Part shown: positions 41,416 to 52,000 of the stretch, piece by piece
Layout of the letters: each line of letters opens with the position of its first letter
Position numbering within the stretch: position 1 is the first letter of the stretch
Source of the DNA: F23-B02 sp963625655
GTDB taxonomy: Bacteria; Bacillota; Clostridia; Oscillospirales; Oscillospiraceae
DNA: 64,000 nucleotides
Assembly: GCA_963625655.1 (NCBI GenBank)
Contig: CAVFTS010000004.1
Span: 6,657-70,656, forward strand
Direction: 5' to 3'
Program-made: the position numbers and the translations under genes
Notes under the pieces: generated by a model
The model's input: only the letters and a program-made list of their open reading frames with translations
What the model was told of the DNA's origin: nothing
The model's database searches: none

Positions 41416-42153
41416 ATGAAAGACGTTAAAGTGCTTATAGGCAATTACGGCAGCGGCAAGAGCGAGCTTGCGCTGAATTTTGCAATGCAGGCGGCGGCAA
41501 GGGGCGAACGCACCGAGCTGCTTGACCTCGACATGGTCAATACATACTTCAGACTTACCGAGCGCGGCAAGATGGTCGAGCAGAAGGAGATTCGTCTCGT
41601 ATCTCCGAACTATGCCTGCTCCGGCATTGAAACGCTGTCCCTGCCCGCAGAGGTCGCATCCGCCTTCGTTCTGGACTGGGATACCGTCATATTCGACGTC
41701 GGCGGCGACGATGTCGGCGCAACGGCGCTCGGCAGATACCATCAGGATTTCATGGATCTTGAGGAGGGCGCTTTGGAGGTTCTCAACGTCGTGAACATTC
41801 GCAGACCCCTTTCCGGCACCGTCGAAAAGCTCATCAGGCTTCAGGAGGGAATGGAGCTTCATTCCCGTCTTAAGATAACCGGCATGATAAACAACACGAA
41901 CCTTGCGACCGAGACCTCGGAGGAGGAGCTGCGGGACGGCTATTATATGCTGAAAGAGGTTTCGGACAGGACGGGCATCCCCGTCGCATATACTACCGGC
42001 AAGAAGGAATTTCTTGAGAAGTTTCTTTCGGAGGGACATGACCCCAAGTACATAGGCACCCCCGTTGCGATAGATATGTTCATGCACCGTGACTGGGATT
42101 CCTACATAAAGTACGGACTCAATACCGTCGACCCGAGGCAGAAAAATCTTTGA
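41416..42153 (+). CDS. P-loop ATP-binding protein linked to korDABC
   Basis: A 245 aa protein with Walker A IGNYGSGKSELALNFA at residues ~7-22, a SIMIBI-like ELLDLDMVNTYF strand, and VIFDVGGDDVGATALGRY as Walker B region. It looks like a ParA/MinD-related ATPase without the deviant second lysine. It precedes the ferredoxin subunit of the oxidoreductase by about 70 bp, and the only promoter seen serves both. A role in cofactor insertion or assembly of the complex is possible (inference). ATG 41416 follows AGAGGAGC. Confidence 0.78.
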   Translation: MKDVKVLIGNYGSGKSELALNFAMQAAARGERTELLDLDMVNTYFRLTERGKMVEQKEIRLVSPNYACSGIETLSLPAEVASAFVLDWDTVIFDVGGDDVGATALGRYHQDFMDLEEGALEVLNVVNIRRPLSGTVEKLIRLQEGMELHSRLKITGMINNTNLATETSEEELRDGYYMLKEVSDRTGIPVAYTTGKKEFLEKFLSEGHDPKYIGTPVAIDMFMHRDWDSYIKYGLNTVDPRQKNL

Positions 42154-42226
42154 TATGTCCTGCGGCAGCAGTTCATATATAAAACGTCATTATATTTTAG
42201 CAAAAATTAGGAAAAGAGGTAGTAAC

Positions 42227-42436
42227 ATGGTAAAGGTAACCATCAATGAAAACCTGTGCAAGGGTTGCGGTCTCTGTGCAAGAGCCTGCCCCAAGCATAT
42301 CATTGAGCTTTCCAAGGCAAAGATCAACGCAAAAGGTTATCACCCGGCTGAGGTCGTAAGACCCGAAGAATGCATAGGCTGCGCATCCTGCGCACGCACT
42401 TGCCCCGATGTGGTAATCCACATTGAGAAAGAATAA
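42227..42436 (+). CDS. korD: 2-oxoacid:ferredoxin oxidoreductase, delta (ferredoxin) subunit
   Basis: A 69 aa two-cluster ferredoxin subunit. The two [4Fe-4S] motifs are CKGCGLCARACP and CIGCASCARTCP. It passes electrons from the TPP site to soluble ferredoxin. ATG 42227 follows AAAAGAGGTAG; the longer in-frame reading has no ribosome-binding site. First of four genes in the order D-A-B-C. Confidence 0.93.
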   Translation: MVKVTINENLCKGCGLCARACPKHIIELSKAKINAKGYHPAEVVRPEECIGCASCARTCPDVVIHIEKE

Positions 42437-42450
42437 GGAGGAACAGAAAA

Positions 42451-43530
42451 ATGGCCAAAACTCTTATGAAGGGTAGCGAAGCTATTGCAGAGGCCGCCAT
42501 CAGAGCCGGCGCCCGTTACTTCTTCGGCTATCCTATCACCCCGCAGACTGAGATCCCTGAGTACATGGCAGCACGCATGCCCGAAATCGGCGGCTGCTTC
42601 CTGCAGGCTGAATCCGAAGTCGCAGCAATCAACATGGTCTACGGTGCAGCAGGCACCGGCGCACGTGTCATTACCTCTTCCTCCAGCCCCGGTGTTTCCC
42701 TGAAGCAGGAAGGTATCTCCTACTGCGCAGGCGCACGCCTCCCCGCAGTCATCCTCAACGTCATGCGCGGCGGCCCCGGCCTCGGCAACATCCAGGCCTC
42801 TCAGGGCGACTACTTCCAGGCAGTCAAGGGCGGCGGCAACGGTGACTATCACCTGCTGACCTACGCTCCCTCCTCCGTACAGGAAGCTATCGACATTATG
42901 ATGTTCGCCTATGACAAGGCAGAGCAGTATCGCATCCCCGTTCTCTTCATCGCTGACGGTATCATCGCTCAGATGATGGAGCCTGTTGAGATGCCCGAAA
43001 TGGTCGACTTCAAGATTGACCCCGAGAAGAAGCCTTGGGCTTGCACCGGCTGGAAGCCCGGCGACGACCCCGAGAAGCGCGGCGTAATCAACTCCATTTA
43101 CATTTCCACCGAGGAACTCGGCGAGCATAACGACGTTCTGCAGGCCTGCTACAAAGAGGTCGTTGCAAACGAGCAGATGTGGGAAGAGTACAACTGCGAA
43201 GGCGCAGAAATCATCATCACCGCATTCGGTACCGTTGCACGTATCGCAAAGTCGGCCATCAGCGAGCTGAAGGCTGAGGGCATCAACGTCGGTCTGGTAC
43301 GTCCCATCACCGTATGGCCCTTCCCGTATGACGCAATGGCAAAGGCCATCGCTGCAGACAGCGTAAAGGCCGTTCTGGACGTAGAGCTGAACGAAGGCCA
43401 GATGCTGCAGGATGTCAAGCTTGCAGTCAACGGCACCAAGCCCGTTGATTTCTTCGGTCACTGCGGCTCCCAGATGCCCACCACCGACGAGATCGTCGCG
43501 AAGATCAAGAGCATGAAGGAGGCTATGTAA
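42451..43530 (+). CDS. korA: 2-oxoacid:ferredoxin oxidoreductase, alpha subunit
   Basis: A 359 aa subunit with the POR_N pyrimidine-binding region GARYFFGYPITPQTEIPEYMA and the CoA-linked ITSSSSPGVSLKQEGISYCAGA segment. It decarboxylates a 2-oxoacid such as 2-oxoglutarate or 2-oxoisovalerate with KorB; the exact substrate cannot be told from sequence, so VorB is an equal name. AAGGAGGAAC precedes it. Codon use in the kor genes is strongly biased to a few preferred codons, a sign of high expression. Confidence 0.92.
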   Translation: MAKTLMKGSEAIAEAAIRAGARYFFGYPITPQTEIPEYMAARMPEIGGCFLQAESEVAAINMVYGAAGTGARVITSSSSPGVSLKQEGISYCAGARLPAVILNVMRGGPGLGNIQASQGDYFQAVKGGGNGDYHLLTYAPSSVQEAIDIMMFAYDKAEQYRIPVLFIADGIIAQMMEPVEMPEMVDFKIDPEKKPWACTGWKPGDDPEKRGVINSIYISTEELGEHNDVLQACYKEVVANEQMWEEYNCEGAEIIITAFGTVARIAKSAISELKAEGINVGLVRPITVWPFPYDAMAKAIAADSVKAVLDVELNEGQMLQDVKLAVNGTKPVDFFGHCGSQMPTTDEIVAKIKSMKEAM

Positions 43531-43531
43531 A

Positions 43532-44293
43532 ATGTCCGTAGTATTTGAAAGAACCAAGCTCCTTACCGATAAGCAGTTCCATTACTGCCCCGGCTGCAAC
43601 CACGGCATTATCCACCGTCTGGTAGCAGAGTCCATTGAAGAGCTCGAAAAGGAAGGCGTCATCGAGGAAGGCAAGGTCATCGGTGTTGCTCCTGTCGGAT
43701 GCTCCGTTTTCGCATATGATTACTTTAACTGCGATATGTACGAAGCCGCACACGGCCGTGCTCCCGCAGTCGCAACCGGTGCAAAGCGTGTTGTCGGCAA
43801 GGACACCCTCGTATTTACCTACCAGGGCGACGGCGACCTCGCTTCCATCGGTACCGCAGAGATCGTTCACGCCGCACACCGTGGCGAGAAGATCTGCACC
43901 ATTTTCGTCAACAACGCAATTTACGGCATGACCGGCGGTCAGATGGCTCCTACCACCCTCGTAGGTCAGAAGACCACCACCTCTCCCAGAGGCCGTGACG
44001 AAGCATGGTGCGGCGCTCCCATCCGTGTTGCCGAAATGCTGGCTACCATCCCCGGCTCTTACTACATTGAGCGCTGCGCAGTCAACAACAACGGCAACAT
44101 CATGAAGACCAAGAAGGCCATCAAGAAGGCATTCACCTATCAGATGGAAGGCAAGGGCTTCTGCCTCATCGAGGTTCTGTCCACCTGCCCGACCAACTGG
44201 GGCCTCAGCCCGATCGAAGCCATGAAGTGGCTGGAAGAGAACATGATTCCTTACTATCCCCTCGGTGTTAAGAAAGACAAGGAGGCCGAATAA
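43532..44293 (+). CDS. korB: 2-oxoacid:ferredoxin oxidoreductase, beta (TPP) subunit
   Basis: A 253 aa TPP-binding subunit. HYCPGCNHGIIHRL carries a cluster-proximal CxxC, and the TPP/Mg motif is TYQGDGDLASIGTAEIVHAA with NNAIYGMTGGQMAPTT completing it. It starts one base after korA and ends one base before korC, so all are translationally linked. Confidence 0.93.
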   Translation: MSVVFERTKLLTDKQFHYCPGCNHGIIHRLVAESIEELEKEGVIEEGKVIGVAPVGCSVFAYDYFNCDMYEAAHGRAPAVATGAKRVVGKDTLVFTYQGDGDLASIGTAEIVHAAHRGEKICTIFVNNAIYGMTGGQMAPTTLVGQKTTTSPRGRDEAWCGAPIRVAEMLATIPGSYYIERCAVNNNGNIMKTKKAIKKAFTYQMEGKGFCLIEVLSTCPTNWGLSPIEAMKWLEENMIPYYPLGVKKDKEAE

Positions 44294-44294
44294 T

Positions 44295-44837
44295 ATGAAA
44301 AAAGAATTTATATTCGCTGGCTTCGGCGGTCAGGGCATGCTCCTGATCGGCAAGTTCCTTGCAATGGCTTGCATGCTCGACGGTAAGCACGTTTCCTGGC
44401 TTCCCTCCTACGGTCCCGAAATGCGTGGCGGTACCGCAAACTGCTCCGTCATCGTATCCGACGATCCCGTTGCATCTCCTCTGGTCGACATGGCAGACGT
44501 TGTCGTTGCCATGAACCGTCCTTCTCTCGACAAGTTCGAGCCGCATGTAAAGCCCGGCGGAGTTCTCGTAATCAACAGCTCCATCATCGACCGCAAGGCA
44601 GAGCGTGACGACATCACCGTCGTATACTGCGATGCAAACCGCATAGCGGAAGAAGTCGGCAACCCCAAGGGCGCAAACGTCGCCATCCTCGGAGCAATGC
44701 TGGCAAAGGCACCCGTCACCACCGACGAGAGCATGAGCGAAGCAATCCGCATCGAGCTCGGCGAGCGCAAGGCAAAGTTCCTCCCCGGCAACATGAAGGC
44801 ACTTCAGGCCGGCAAGGATGCCGCAAACGCACAGTAA
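44295..44837 (+). CDS. korC: 2-oxoacid:ferredoxin oxidoreductase, gamma subunit
   Basis: A 180 aa subunit with the gamma motif FAGFGGQGMLLIGKFLA at the N terminus and SYGPEMRGGTANCSVIVSD. ATG 44295 follows GGAGGCC; the longer in-frame start lies in korB. It completes the DABC complex, which supplies reduced ferredoxin. Reduced ferredoxin is also the natural electron source for activators of the dehydratase-like enzymes encoded at 52.9-58.9 kb (inference). Confidence 0.93.
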   Translation: MKKEFIFAGFGGQGMLLIGKFLAMACMLDGKHVSWLPSYGPEMRGGTANCSVIVSDDPVASPLVDMADVVVAMNRPSLDKFEPHVKPGGVLVINSSIIDRKAERDDITVVYCDANRIAEEVGNPKGANVAILGAMLAKAPVTTDESMSEAIRIELGERKAKFLPGNMKALQAGKDAANAQ

Positions 44838-44852
44838 TCTATACCTATAATA

Positions 44853-44882
44853 AAAAGAAGCGGCACTGCCGCTTCTTTTTTG
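44853..44882 (+). terminator. terminator of the kor operon
   Basis: Stem AAAAAGAAGCGGCA / TGCCGCTTCTTTTT followed by more T residues. Confidence 0.9.
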
Positions 44883-44928
44883 TTTAAGCATCGGCGTGAA
44901 AAAGGTAAGACCTTTGTCCGCCGATGCT

Positions 44929-45177
44929 TTATATTCCCTTGTACTTCCGTTTTGTAGCCATGCCGCCTCTGATGTGGCGTTCGGCCTTGTTGAGATCCAG
45001 CACCTGCCGAACCTCGGAATACAGGGCGGGATTGACTGTTCGCAGCCTTTCGGTGAGATCCTTGTGTACGGTGCTTTTTGAGATGCCGAAGTGCTTTGCC
45101 GCTTTTCGGACTGTTGTTTTGTTCTCGATTATGTACACGGCAAGATCGCAGGCACGCTCTTCGATATTTGTATGCAA
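44929..45177 (-). CDS. spoIIID: stage III sporulation protein D
   Basis: Mother-cell transcription factor acting with sigma-E. The 82 aa protein has the HTH KAAKHFGISKSTVHKDLTERL and the basic tail IRGGMATKRKYKG, both near-identical to known SpoIIID. The start is best placed at TTG 45177: GGGAG lies 8 nt upstream, and reading it as Met gives MHTNIEERA, parallel to the Bacillus N terminus MHDYIKER. GTG 45186 or 45183 would sit on the ribosome-binding site. Confidence 0.94.
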   Translation of the reverse strand: MHTNIEERACDLAVYIIENKTTVRKAAKHFGISKSTVHKDLTERLRTVNPALYSEVRQVLDLNKAERHIRGGMATKRKYKGI

Positions 45178-45304
45178 ATACACCACTCCCCGTTTTTATA
45201 TGGTAAATGTATATGTGGGGCGGCGTCGGCATATGAGCGATAATCACGGCTTGCAATTTTTTGTGCGTATGTTAAAATAATAATTTAGAGATGAGGTGAT
45301 CCCA

Positions 45305-47110
45305 TTGAAAGATACCGTCGGAAAGGGCGGAAATATGAAGGTTATACGGCAGCTTTTAAAGGGCAGCATGAAGTATTTTGTGCTTTGCATCCTTGCGGGC
45401 GTGCTGTTTACGGTTTGCGAGCTTGTGATACCGCAGATACTCAGAGTCTCCGTCGACTCCGTCATCGGGGACAGCGAGCCGGATATTCCGGCGGTTCTGC
45501 TGCGAGCGCTTGACTCCGTGGGCGGCATTGCCGCCGTGCGTGCGAATATGTGGAGTCTTGCGGCTTTGGTGCTGCTGTTCGGCGGACTGAGCGCAGTTTT
45601 TCGCTATGCGATGAATATGTATAACGCAAAGGCGGGTGAGACCCTCGTCAAGACCGGCAGGGACCTTCTGTACGGACATATACAGAGACTGCCGTGGAGC
45701 TGGCACTCCGAAAATCCCACGGGCGATATAATTCAGCGCTGCACCTCGGACATTGAGCGTATTAAGACCTTTTTCCAGGAGCAGTTCGTTGCGGTTTTCC
45801 GCATCGTGATACTCATTGTGCTGTCGCTTGTGTGCATGATCGCAATGAACTTCAGGCTTTCACTCGTGGCGCTCATCATGTTTCCGATAATCATTCTGTA
45901 CTCGTGGCTTTTCCACAACAGGATCCGTGACCGCTTCACCGACTGCGACGAAAACGAGGGCGTTCTGAGTACGATAGCGCAGGAGAACCTCACGGGCATC
46001 CGTGTCGTTCGAGCCTTCGGTCAGGAGGACTTTGAGCGCCGCCGCTTTGATGCGCAGAACGAGCACTATACAAGCCTGTGGATAAAGCTTTGCCGCACTC
46101 TCGGCTCGTTTTGGGCTGTGGGCGACCTTACAAGCTGCCTTCAGGTCATGCTGACCGTCATATTCGGCAGTGTGCTTTGTGTTAACGGCGAGATGAGCGC
46201 AGGCGAATTTATCTCGTTTACCGTGTATAATTCCATGCTCATAAACCCGGTGCGCCGTCTCGGAAGAATGATTTCCGAGATGAGCAAGGCGGGCGTATCC
46301 GTGTCCAGAATTGCAGACGTGCTTTTGGCGCCGACGGAAAAGGATGCGGAAACCGCCGAAGCCGCTCCCATGACGGGGGATATAGAGTTTAAAAACGTGT
46401 CCTTTGCATACAAGGACGGCGACGAGGTGCTGAAGGACCTGTCCTTCACCGTGCCGGCTGGCAGCAGCTTCGGTGTCCTCGGCAGTACCGGCTCCGGCAA
46501 GAGCAGCATAATTTTGCTGCTGTGCAGGCTATGCGACCCGGACTCCGGCAGCATATGCATCGGCGGCGGCGACATTGCGCAGATGCCCGCAAAATGGGTG
46601 CGCTCGAATGTCGGCGTAGTGCTTCAGGAGCCGTTCCTGTTTTCGAGGAGCATCGAGGAGAATATCGGCATCTGCGGCGCCGACGATACCGAGGTGCGCA
46701 GGGCGGCACGCACGGCGTGCATCGACTCGGACATCGAGAGCTTTGCAAACGGCTACGACACCATGGTCGGCGAACGGGGAGTGACCCTGTCCGGCGGACA
46801 GCGTCAGCGTGTTGCCATCGCCCGTATGCTCACGAGGAAAACGCCGATCATCGTGTTTGACGATTCGCTCTCCGCCGTCGATACCGAGACGGACGAGCGA
46901 ATACGCACGGCGCTCAATGCCGACCTCAAGGGCATCACAAGCATAATCGTTTCGCACAGAATAACGACCCTTTTGGGCTGCGACAGGGTGCTTGTACTCG
47001 AAAACGGTACGGAGTCCGATATCGGAACGCCGCAGGAGCTTCTGCAAAGGGACGGACTGTTCAGAAGAATATATGACATACAAATGGCGATAGAGGAGGA
47101 GAGCGTATGA
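45305..47110 (+). CDS. heterodimeric ABC exporter, degenerate-site subunit
   Basis: A 601 aa fused membrane/ATPase half-transporter. Six helices are in residues ~10-320. Walker A is GSTGSGKSSIILLL, the signature is LSGGQRQRVAIARML, and Walker B is IVFDDSLSAVD, where the catalytic Glu is Asp. With the partner gene this gives one consensus and one degenerate ATP site, as in BmrCD/TM287-288. TTG 45305 is chosen because GAGGTGAT precedes it at 7 nt; ATG 45335 is the alternative. Drug or lipid export is likely but not shown. Confidence 0.88.
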   Translation: MKDTVGKGGNMKVIRQLLKGSMKYFVLCILAGVLFTVCELVIPQILRVSVDSVIGDSEPDIPAVLLRALDSVGGIAAVRANMWSLAALVLLFGGLSAVFRYAMNMYNAKAGETLVKTGRDLLYGHIQRLPWSWHSENPTGDIIQRCTSDIERIKTFFQEQFVAVFRIVILIVLSLVCMIAMNFRLSLVALIMFPIIILYSWLFHNRIRDRFTDCDENEGVLSTIAQENLTGIRVVRAFGQEDFERRRFDAQNEHYTSLWIKLCRTLGSFWAVGDLTSCLQVMLTVIFGSVLCVNGEMSAGEFISFTVYNSMLINPVRRLGRMISEMSKAGVSVSRIADVLLAPTEKDAETAEAAPMTGDIEFKNVSFAYKDGDEVLKDLSFTVPAGSSFGVLGSTGSGKSSIILLLCRLCDPDSGSICIGGGDIAQMPAKWVRSNVGVVLQEPFLFSRSIEENIGICGADDTEVRRAARTACIDSDIESFANGYDTMVGERGVTLSGGQRQRVAIARMLTRKTPIIVFDDSLSAVDTETDERIRTALNADLKGITSIIVSHRITTLLGCDRVLVLENGTESDIGTPQELLQRDGLFRRIYDIQMAIEEESV

Positions 47111-48903
47111 AAAAGAAATTTTCATGGTTCGGAATCCCCGCTATCATGCCTTACTTAAGACCATACAAAAAGCTGATCGTCACCATGGTGGCCGCCGGTG
47201 CGATAGGCAGCGGCATGGACGCAGTTATACCGCTGTTCCAGCAATATGCGATAAACAACTTTGTCGCAAACTCCACGCTGTCGGGGCTTTGGATATTCGT
47301 TGCGCTGTACGTTTCGGTCATGGCGGTGCAGGTGGTAACGAACTACATTTCGGCGTTCGGCGCCTGCAAAGCGGAAATGTATATCGGCAGGGACTTAAAG
47401 CGCGCGAGCTTCGATCACCTGCAAACGCTGTCGTTTTCGTACTTTAATCAGAACAGCGTCGGCTACATACACGCAAGGGTGATGTCCGATACCGACCGCA
47501 TAGCGGGAACGCTTGCGTGGGGCATCATGGAATCGGTGTGGTACGTTGCGTACCTTGTGCTTGCGATCGTGATGATGCTGATACTCAACTGGAAGCTTGC
47601 GCTGTGCGTCATTGCGGCGGTGCCGGCGGCGATAGTCATGGGCAGCGTTTTTCAGAAGAAAATGCTGAAATACCAGCGCAGAGTCAGAGAAGAAAACTCG
47701 CTTATAACCTCGGCCTTCAACGAGGGAATAAGCGGCGCAAAGACCATAAAGACACTGGTCATTGAGAATAAAACCGAGACGGAGTTCGACGGGCTTACCG
47801 CCGAGATGAAACGGCTGAGTGTAAAGCATATGCACTTCCGCAGTCTGTTCATGTCGGGTACGGCGTTCGTCTGCTCGATCGCACTTGCCGTCGTGCTGTG
47901 GCGGGGCGGCGTTATCAGCGCCGAGGGCGTCATGCTCATCGGCACGCTGTCTGCGTTTATCAGCTATGCGCAGGGCATGATGGAGCCGATACAGTTTCTC
48001 GTTCAGGTCATCTCCTCGCTTATAAACGTTCAGGTCAACGTGGAGCGCTTCACGAGACTGATGGAAACGCAGCCGGACGTTGCGGACAGTCCCGAAGTAA
48101 TAGAAAAGTACGGCGACGACTTTTCACCCAAGCGTGAAAACTGGGAGCCGCTGCACGGCGACATCGAGTTTTGCGACGTGAGCTTCCGCTACCCGGACGG
48201 CGACGACTATGTGCTTGAGCATTTTGATTTGAAGATACCGCAGGGGACGAACGTTGCGATAGTAGGCGAGACGGGAGCGGGAAAATCGACGCTCGTAAAC
48301 CTCGTCTGCCGCTTCTTCGAGCCGACCTCCGGCAAAATACTCATAGACGGCGTTGACGCAAGGGAGCGCAGTCAGCTCTGGCTGCACTCGAACATCGGCT
48401 ACGTTCTGCAAACGCCGCATCTGTTTTCGGGTACGATACTTGAAAATCTGCGCTACGGCAACCGAAATGCGAGCATGGAGCAGATAGAGGCTGCGGTGAA
48501 AGCGGTCTCGGCGGATAAGATGATAAGCAGACTGCCCGACGGCTACGACACCGTTTTGGGCGAGGGCGGAGGCGGCCTGTCCACCGGCGAAAAGCAGCTT
48601 CTGTCCTTTGCAAGGGCGCTGCTTGCCGATCCGAGGATATTTGTGCTTGATGAGGCGACAAGCTCCGTTGATACCGTGACCGAGCAGCTTATCCAAAACG
48701 CCATCGACAAGGCGATGAGCGGGAGGACGAGCTTTATCATTGCGCACAGGCTCTCGACCATCCGCAAGGCGGACCTTATCCTCGTCGTGAGCGACGGCAA
48801 GATAATCGAGCGAGGCACCCACACGGAGCTTATGAGGCTGAACGGCGAGTACCGAAAGCTATACACCATGCAGTACCGTGAGGAGCAGCTTAAGCGGATA
48901 TGA
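47107..48903 (+). CDS. heterodimeric ABC exporter, catalytic-site subunit
   Basis: A 598 aa half-transporter overlapping the previous gene by 4 bp (ATGA). Walker A is GETGAGKSTLVNLV and Walker B is IFVLDEATSSVD with a proper catalytic Glu. The signature is LSTGEKQLLSFARAL in place of LSGGQ, which fits the subunit that pairs with a degenerate partner. The transmembrane part carries SFSYFNQNSVGYIHARVMSDTDRI, the usual coupling region. Confidence 0.92.
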   Translation: MKKKFSWFGIPAIMPYLRPYKKLIVTMVAAGAIGSGMDAVIPLFQQYAINNFVANSTLSGLWIFVALYVSVMAVQVVTNYISAFGACKAEMYIGRDLKRASFDHLQTLSFSYFNQNSVGYIHARVMSDTDRIAGTLAWGIMESVWYVAYLVLAIVMMLILNWKLALCVIAAVPAAIVMGSVFQKKMLKYQRRVREENSLITSAFNEGISGAKTIKTLVIENKTETEFDGLTAEMKRLSVKHMHFRSLFMSGTAFVCSIALAVVLWRGGVISAEGVMLIGTLSAFISYAQGMMEPIQFLVQVISSLINVQVNVERFTRLMETQPDVADSPEVIEKYGDDFSPKRENWEPLHGDIEFCDVSFRYPDGDDYVLEHFDLKIPQGTNVAIVGETGAGKSTLVNLVCRFFEPTSGKILIDGVDARERSQLWLHSNIGYVLQTPHLFSGTILENLRYGNRNASMEQIEAAVKAVSADKMISRLPDGYDTVLGEGGGGLSTGEKQLLSFARALLADPRIFVLDEATSSVDTVTEQLIQNAIDKAMSGRTSFIIAHRLSTIRKADLILVVSDGKIIERGTHTELMRLNGEYRKLYTMQYREEQLKRI

Positions 48904-48964
48904 GCGCTGCGGACCTCGTTTTGCTCAATCACAACGTATATTAAAAAGCTGCTGCAATATGTGC

Positions 48965-48993
48965 TTGAATAAAACAGGCATTGATTGTATAAT
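48965..48993 (+). promoter_or_regulatory. promoter of the SLH surface protein gene
   Basis: TTGAAT at 48965-48970, 17 nt spacer, TATAAT at 48988-48993. Confidence 0.75.
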
Positions 48994-49038
48994 CGAAGCA
49001 AGAAAAAACCAACGACACTAACGAAGGAGACGGATAAG

Positions 49039-52000
49039 ATGAAAAAACGCATCCTTAGCCTCGTGCTGACGCTTGTGCTGATACTCAGCCTTGTGCCGGC
49101 CCCGGCAATTGCGGTATATGATACCGCTGCCGTCGGCGACTGCACGATAACCTCTCAGCCGAAGGACGTCACCGTAAACCCCGGTCAGACGGCGACCTTC
49201 ACCATAGCGGCGACGAATCCGAACAGTACGAATCTCAAGTACATCTGGTTCGATGCCGACAAGGTGAACGTTGACGATCTTGACTTCAAGGATCTGAGTG
49301 CCACGATCGACAAGATCAAGGCGGCAAAGCTCGGCGAGGGTAAATCGCTGAGACTTACAAACGTGACCGAGGAGTCCGACGGACTGCGTGTGCGCTGTGC
49401 GGTGTACTATGAGAAAACCGTACTCGTAGTGACCGTTCCCAAGGATCTGACCTTCAGTGACGCTGCGGTGCTGCACGTTAACGCAAAGGCGTGCGACGAG
49501 CATACGCTCAGCTTCGTTCCCGCAACGGAGGCGACCTGTGCAGCGGAGGGCAACCTCCCGTACTACCGCTGCTCCGTCTGCGGAAGGTGCTACATCGACG
49601 AGGAAGCAAAGTGCGAGACCACGGTTGCGGAATGCACCATTGCGGTGCTTAACACCCACGCCGAGGTCGTTCACGTCGATGCGTCGGTGCCGACCTGCGC
49701 CGAGGCGGAACTTAAAGAGCATTACACCTGTCTTATCTGCGGCAAGCTGTTTTCGGACGCAGATGGTAAGACCGAGATAACTGCCGACTCCATAGAGCTT
49801 GCAAAAGACCCCGCAAACCACACGAACCTTGCGGAGGTGGAGGCAAAGAACGCCACCTGCTGCGAAAAGGGCAGCGTTCACCACTGGTACTGCGACGGCT
49901 GCGGTAAATATTACTCCGATGCCGAGGGCAAGACCGAGATGAAGCATTCGGAGACCGAACTCGACAAGGACTCCGCAAATCATACTGATCTTACCGAGTA
50001 TAAGGCGAAGGCAGCAAGCTGCACCGCTCCCGGCAATATCCGCTACTGGTACTGTGACGGCTGCGGCAACTACTATTCCGACGCCGCCGGCAAGAACGAA
50101 ATAAAGAAGAGCGACACCGTGCTGGCTCAGCTCAAGCACGACTATCAGTGGGTTGCCATAAGCGAGGACGGCGTTGAGTACCATGCCCGCAAATGCTCCG
50201 TGTGCGGCGGTCTTACCGACACGGGAAGTCACACAGGCGGCACCGCCTACTGCTCCGGCAAGGCGGTCTGCGAGACCTGCGAATTCGAGTACGGCAAAAC
50301 GGACGCAAATACCCACGTCAATACCGAGCTTCGCAATTTCGTCGCTCCCACTCCCGACTCCGAGGGCTACTCCGGCGACCTTTATTGTCTCGACTGCGGC
50401 GTGCTGGTGGAGCAGGGTCATATGACCGACAGAAGCTGCGCTCATGTGCTGAGCAAGGTCGAAGCAAAGGAAGCGACCTGCCGGGAGGAGGGCAACATCG
50501 AATATTGGCGCTGCGAGCACTGCAACGTTCGCTTCTCCGACGAAAACGGTGAAAACGAGATAAGTGCGGACGATACCGTTATCGCAAAGGCAAGCCACAG
50601 CTACGTTTGGAAGACCACGTCGCTCACCCATCAGCGGGTCTGCAAGTGGTGCGAGACGGCAGAGCCGCTCTTTGAAACGCCCAAGGCACACACGATGTCG
50701 GGCGCAGAGCCTACCTGTCACAGCGGTGACTACTGCCTCATCTGCGGCTATGACGACGGACAGAGAGACGCTTCAAAGCACGACGGCGGCACCGAGGTTC
50801 GGGGAGCATATGAGCCCCAAGGCGACGAGCCCGGCTACACCGGCGATACCTACTGCCTCGGCTGCGGCGAGATAACCCGGCGTGGCAGAGAGTATTACAC
50901 CGCCTGCTCCGGCGGCTGCGCATCGACTCTGTATTACGTTGCCGCAACTCCCCGTACCTGCTATGAGGACGGTGTTAAGGAGCATTTCGTCTGCACCGTC
51001 TGCGGAAACCTGTACCTTGACGCAAAGGCGACAGTCCCGACCGATGAGGCGGGCATAGTCGACAAATGCACCGGTCACGAGCTGCACCCCGGCAAGGATG
51101 CGATAAGCGCAAAGTCACTTTTGGATCTGCTCAACTCTGCGGGCTTTACCGAACTCACCATGCAGGAAGTTATCGACATTATAAAGAATGCGACCTCCGG
51201 CGGCGGTATATCCGGCAGCATCACCGTTGAGGACTTCCTCAAGAACGTCCACATGAAGGACATCGACCACTGCTCCGACGACGAGTACCATTGGCTGGGC
51301 TGCCGGCTCTGCGGCAAGACCCTTGCGGATCTGCGTCCGGAGCTTGAGGAAAACGGCATAATCATCAGCGACGCATGGTACGAGATCGGCGCAAGGGAAG
51401 CGCACAGCGGCGGCACCGCAAGCTGCAAGGAAAAGGCAATATGCACCGAGTGCGGCGATTCTTACGGTGCTCTGAGCGATCACAGATACGATGTCGTGGT
51501 CACTCCCGCAAGCTGCACCAAGGGCGGCTACACCACCCACGTCTGCAACATCTGCGATGAAAAGTACATAAGCGACGAGACCCCCGCAACGGGTCACAGC
51601 ATCGTCAAGGGTAAATGCACCGGCTGCGGTCAGTATTTCCAAAACCCCTTCTATGACGTCAAACACGGCGACAGTTTCTACACCGCCGTCATGTGGGCGT
51701 ACACCTTTGTACCGCAGATAACCTCCGGCGTTACGGACAATTACTTCATGCCCTACAACTCCTGCACGAGAGGCCAGGTCGTGACCTTCCTCTGGCGTGC
51801 TGCGGGCCGTCCCGAGCCCAAGAATACGACAAACATATTCTCCGACGTCTCCTCGACCGGACGCTGCGCACCCTTCTACACAGCTATCCTTTGGGCAACC
51901 GAGGAAGGGATAACCAACGGCTACGGCGACGGAACCTTCCAGCCGCACAAGACCGTGAGCCGTGCGGAGTTTGTGACCTTCCTGTGGCGCTATTTCGGAA

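Noticed and set aside
49841..50130. CRISPR-like tandem repeat
   Set aside because: The repeats are protein modules in frame with diverged third bases; no array of identical short repeats with unique spacers exists anywhere in the window.
49018..50721. 567-codon antisense ORF
   Set aside because: Shadow of the SLH protein repeats; composition is Val/Ala/Gly-rich as expected from antisense reading.
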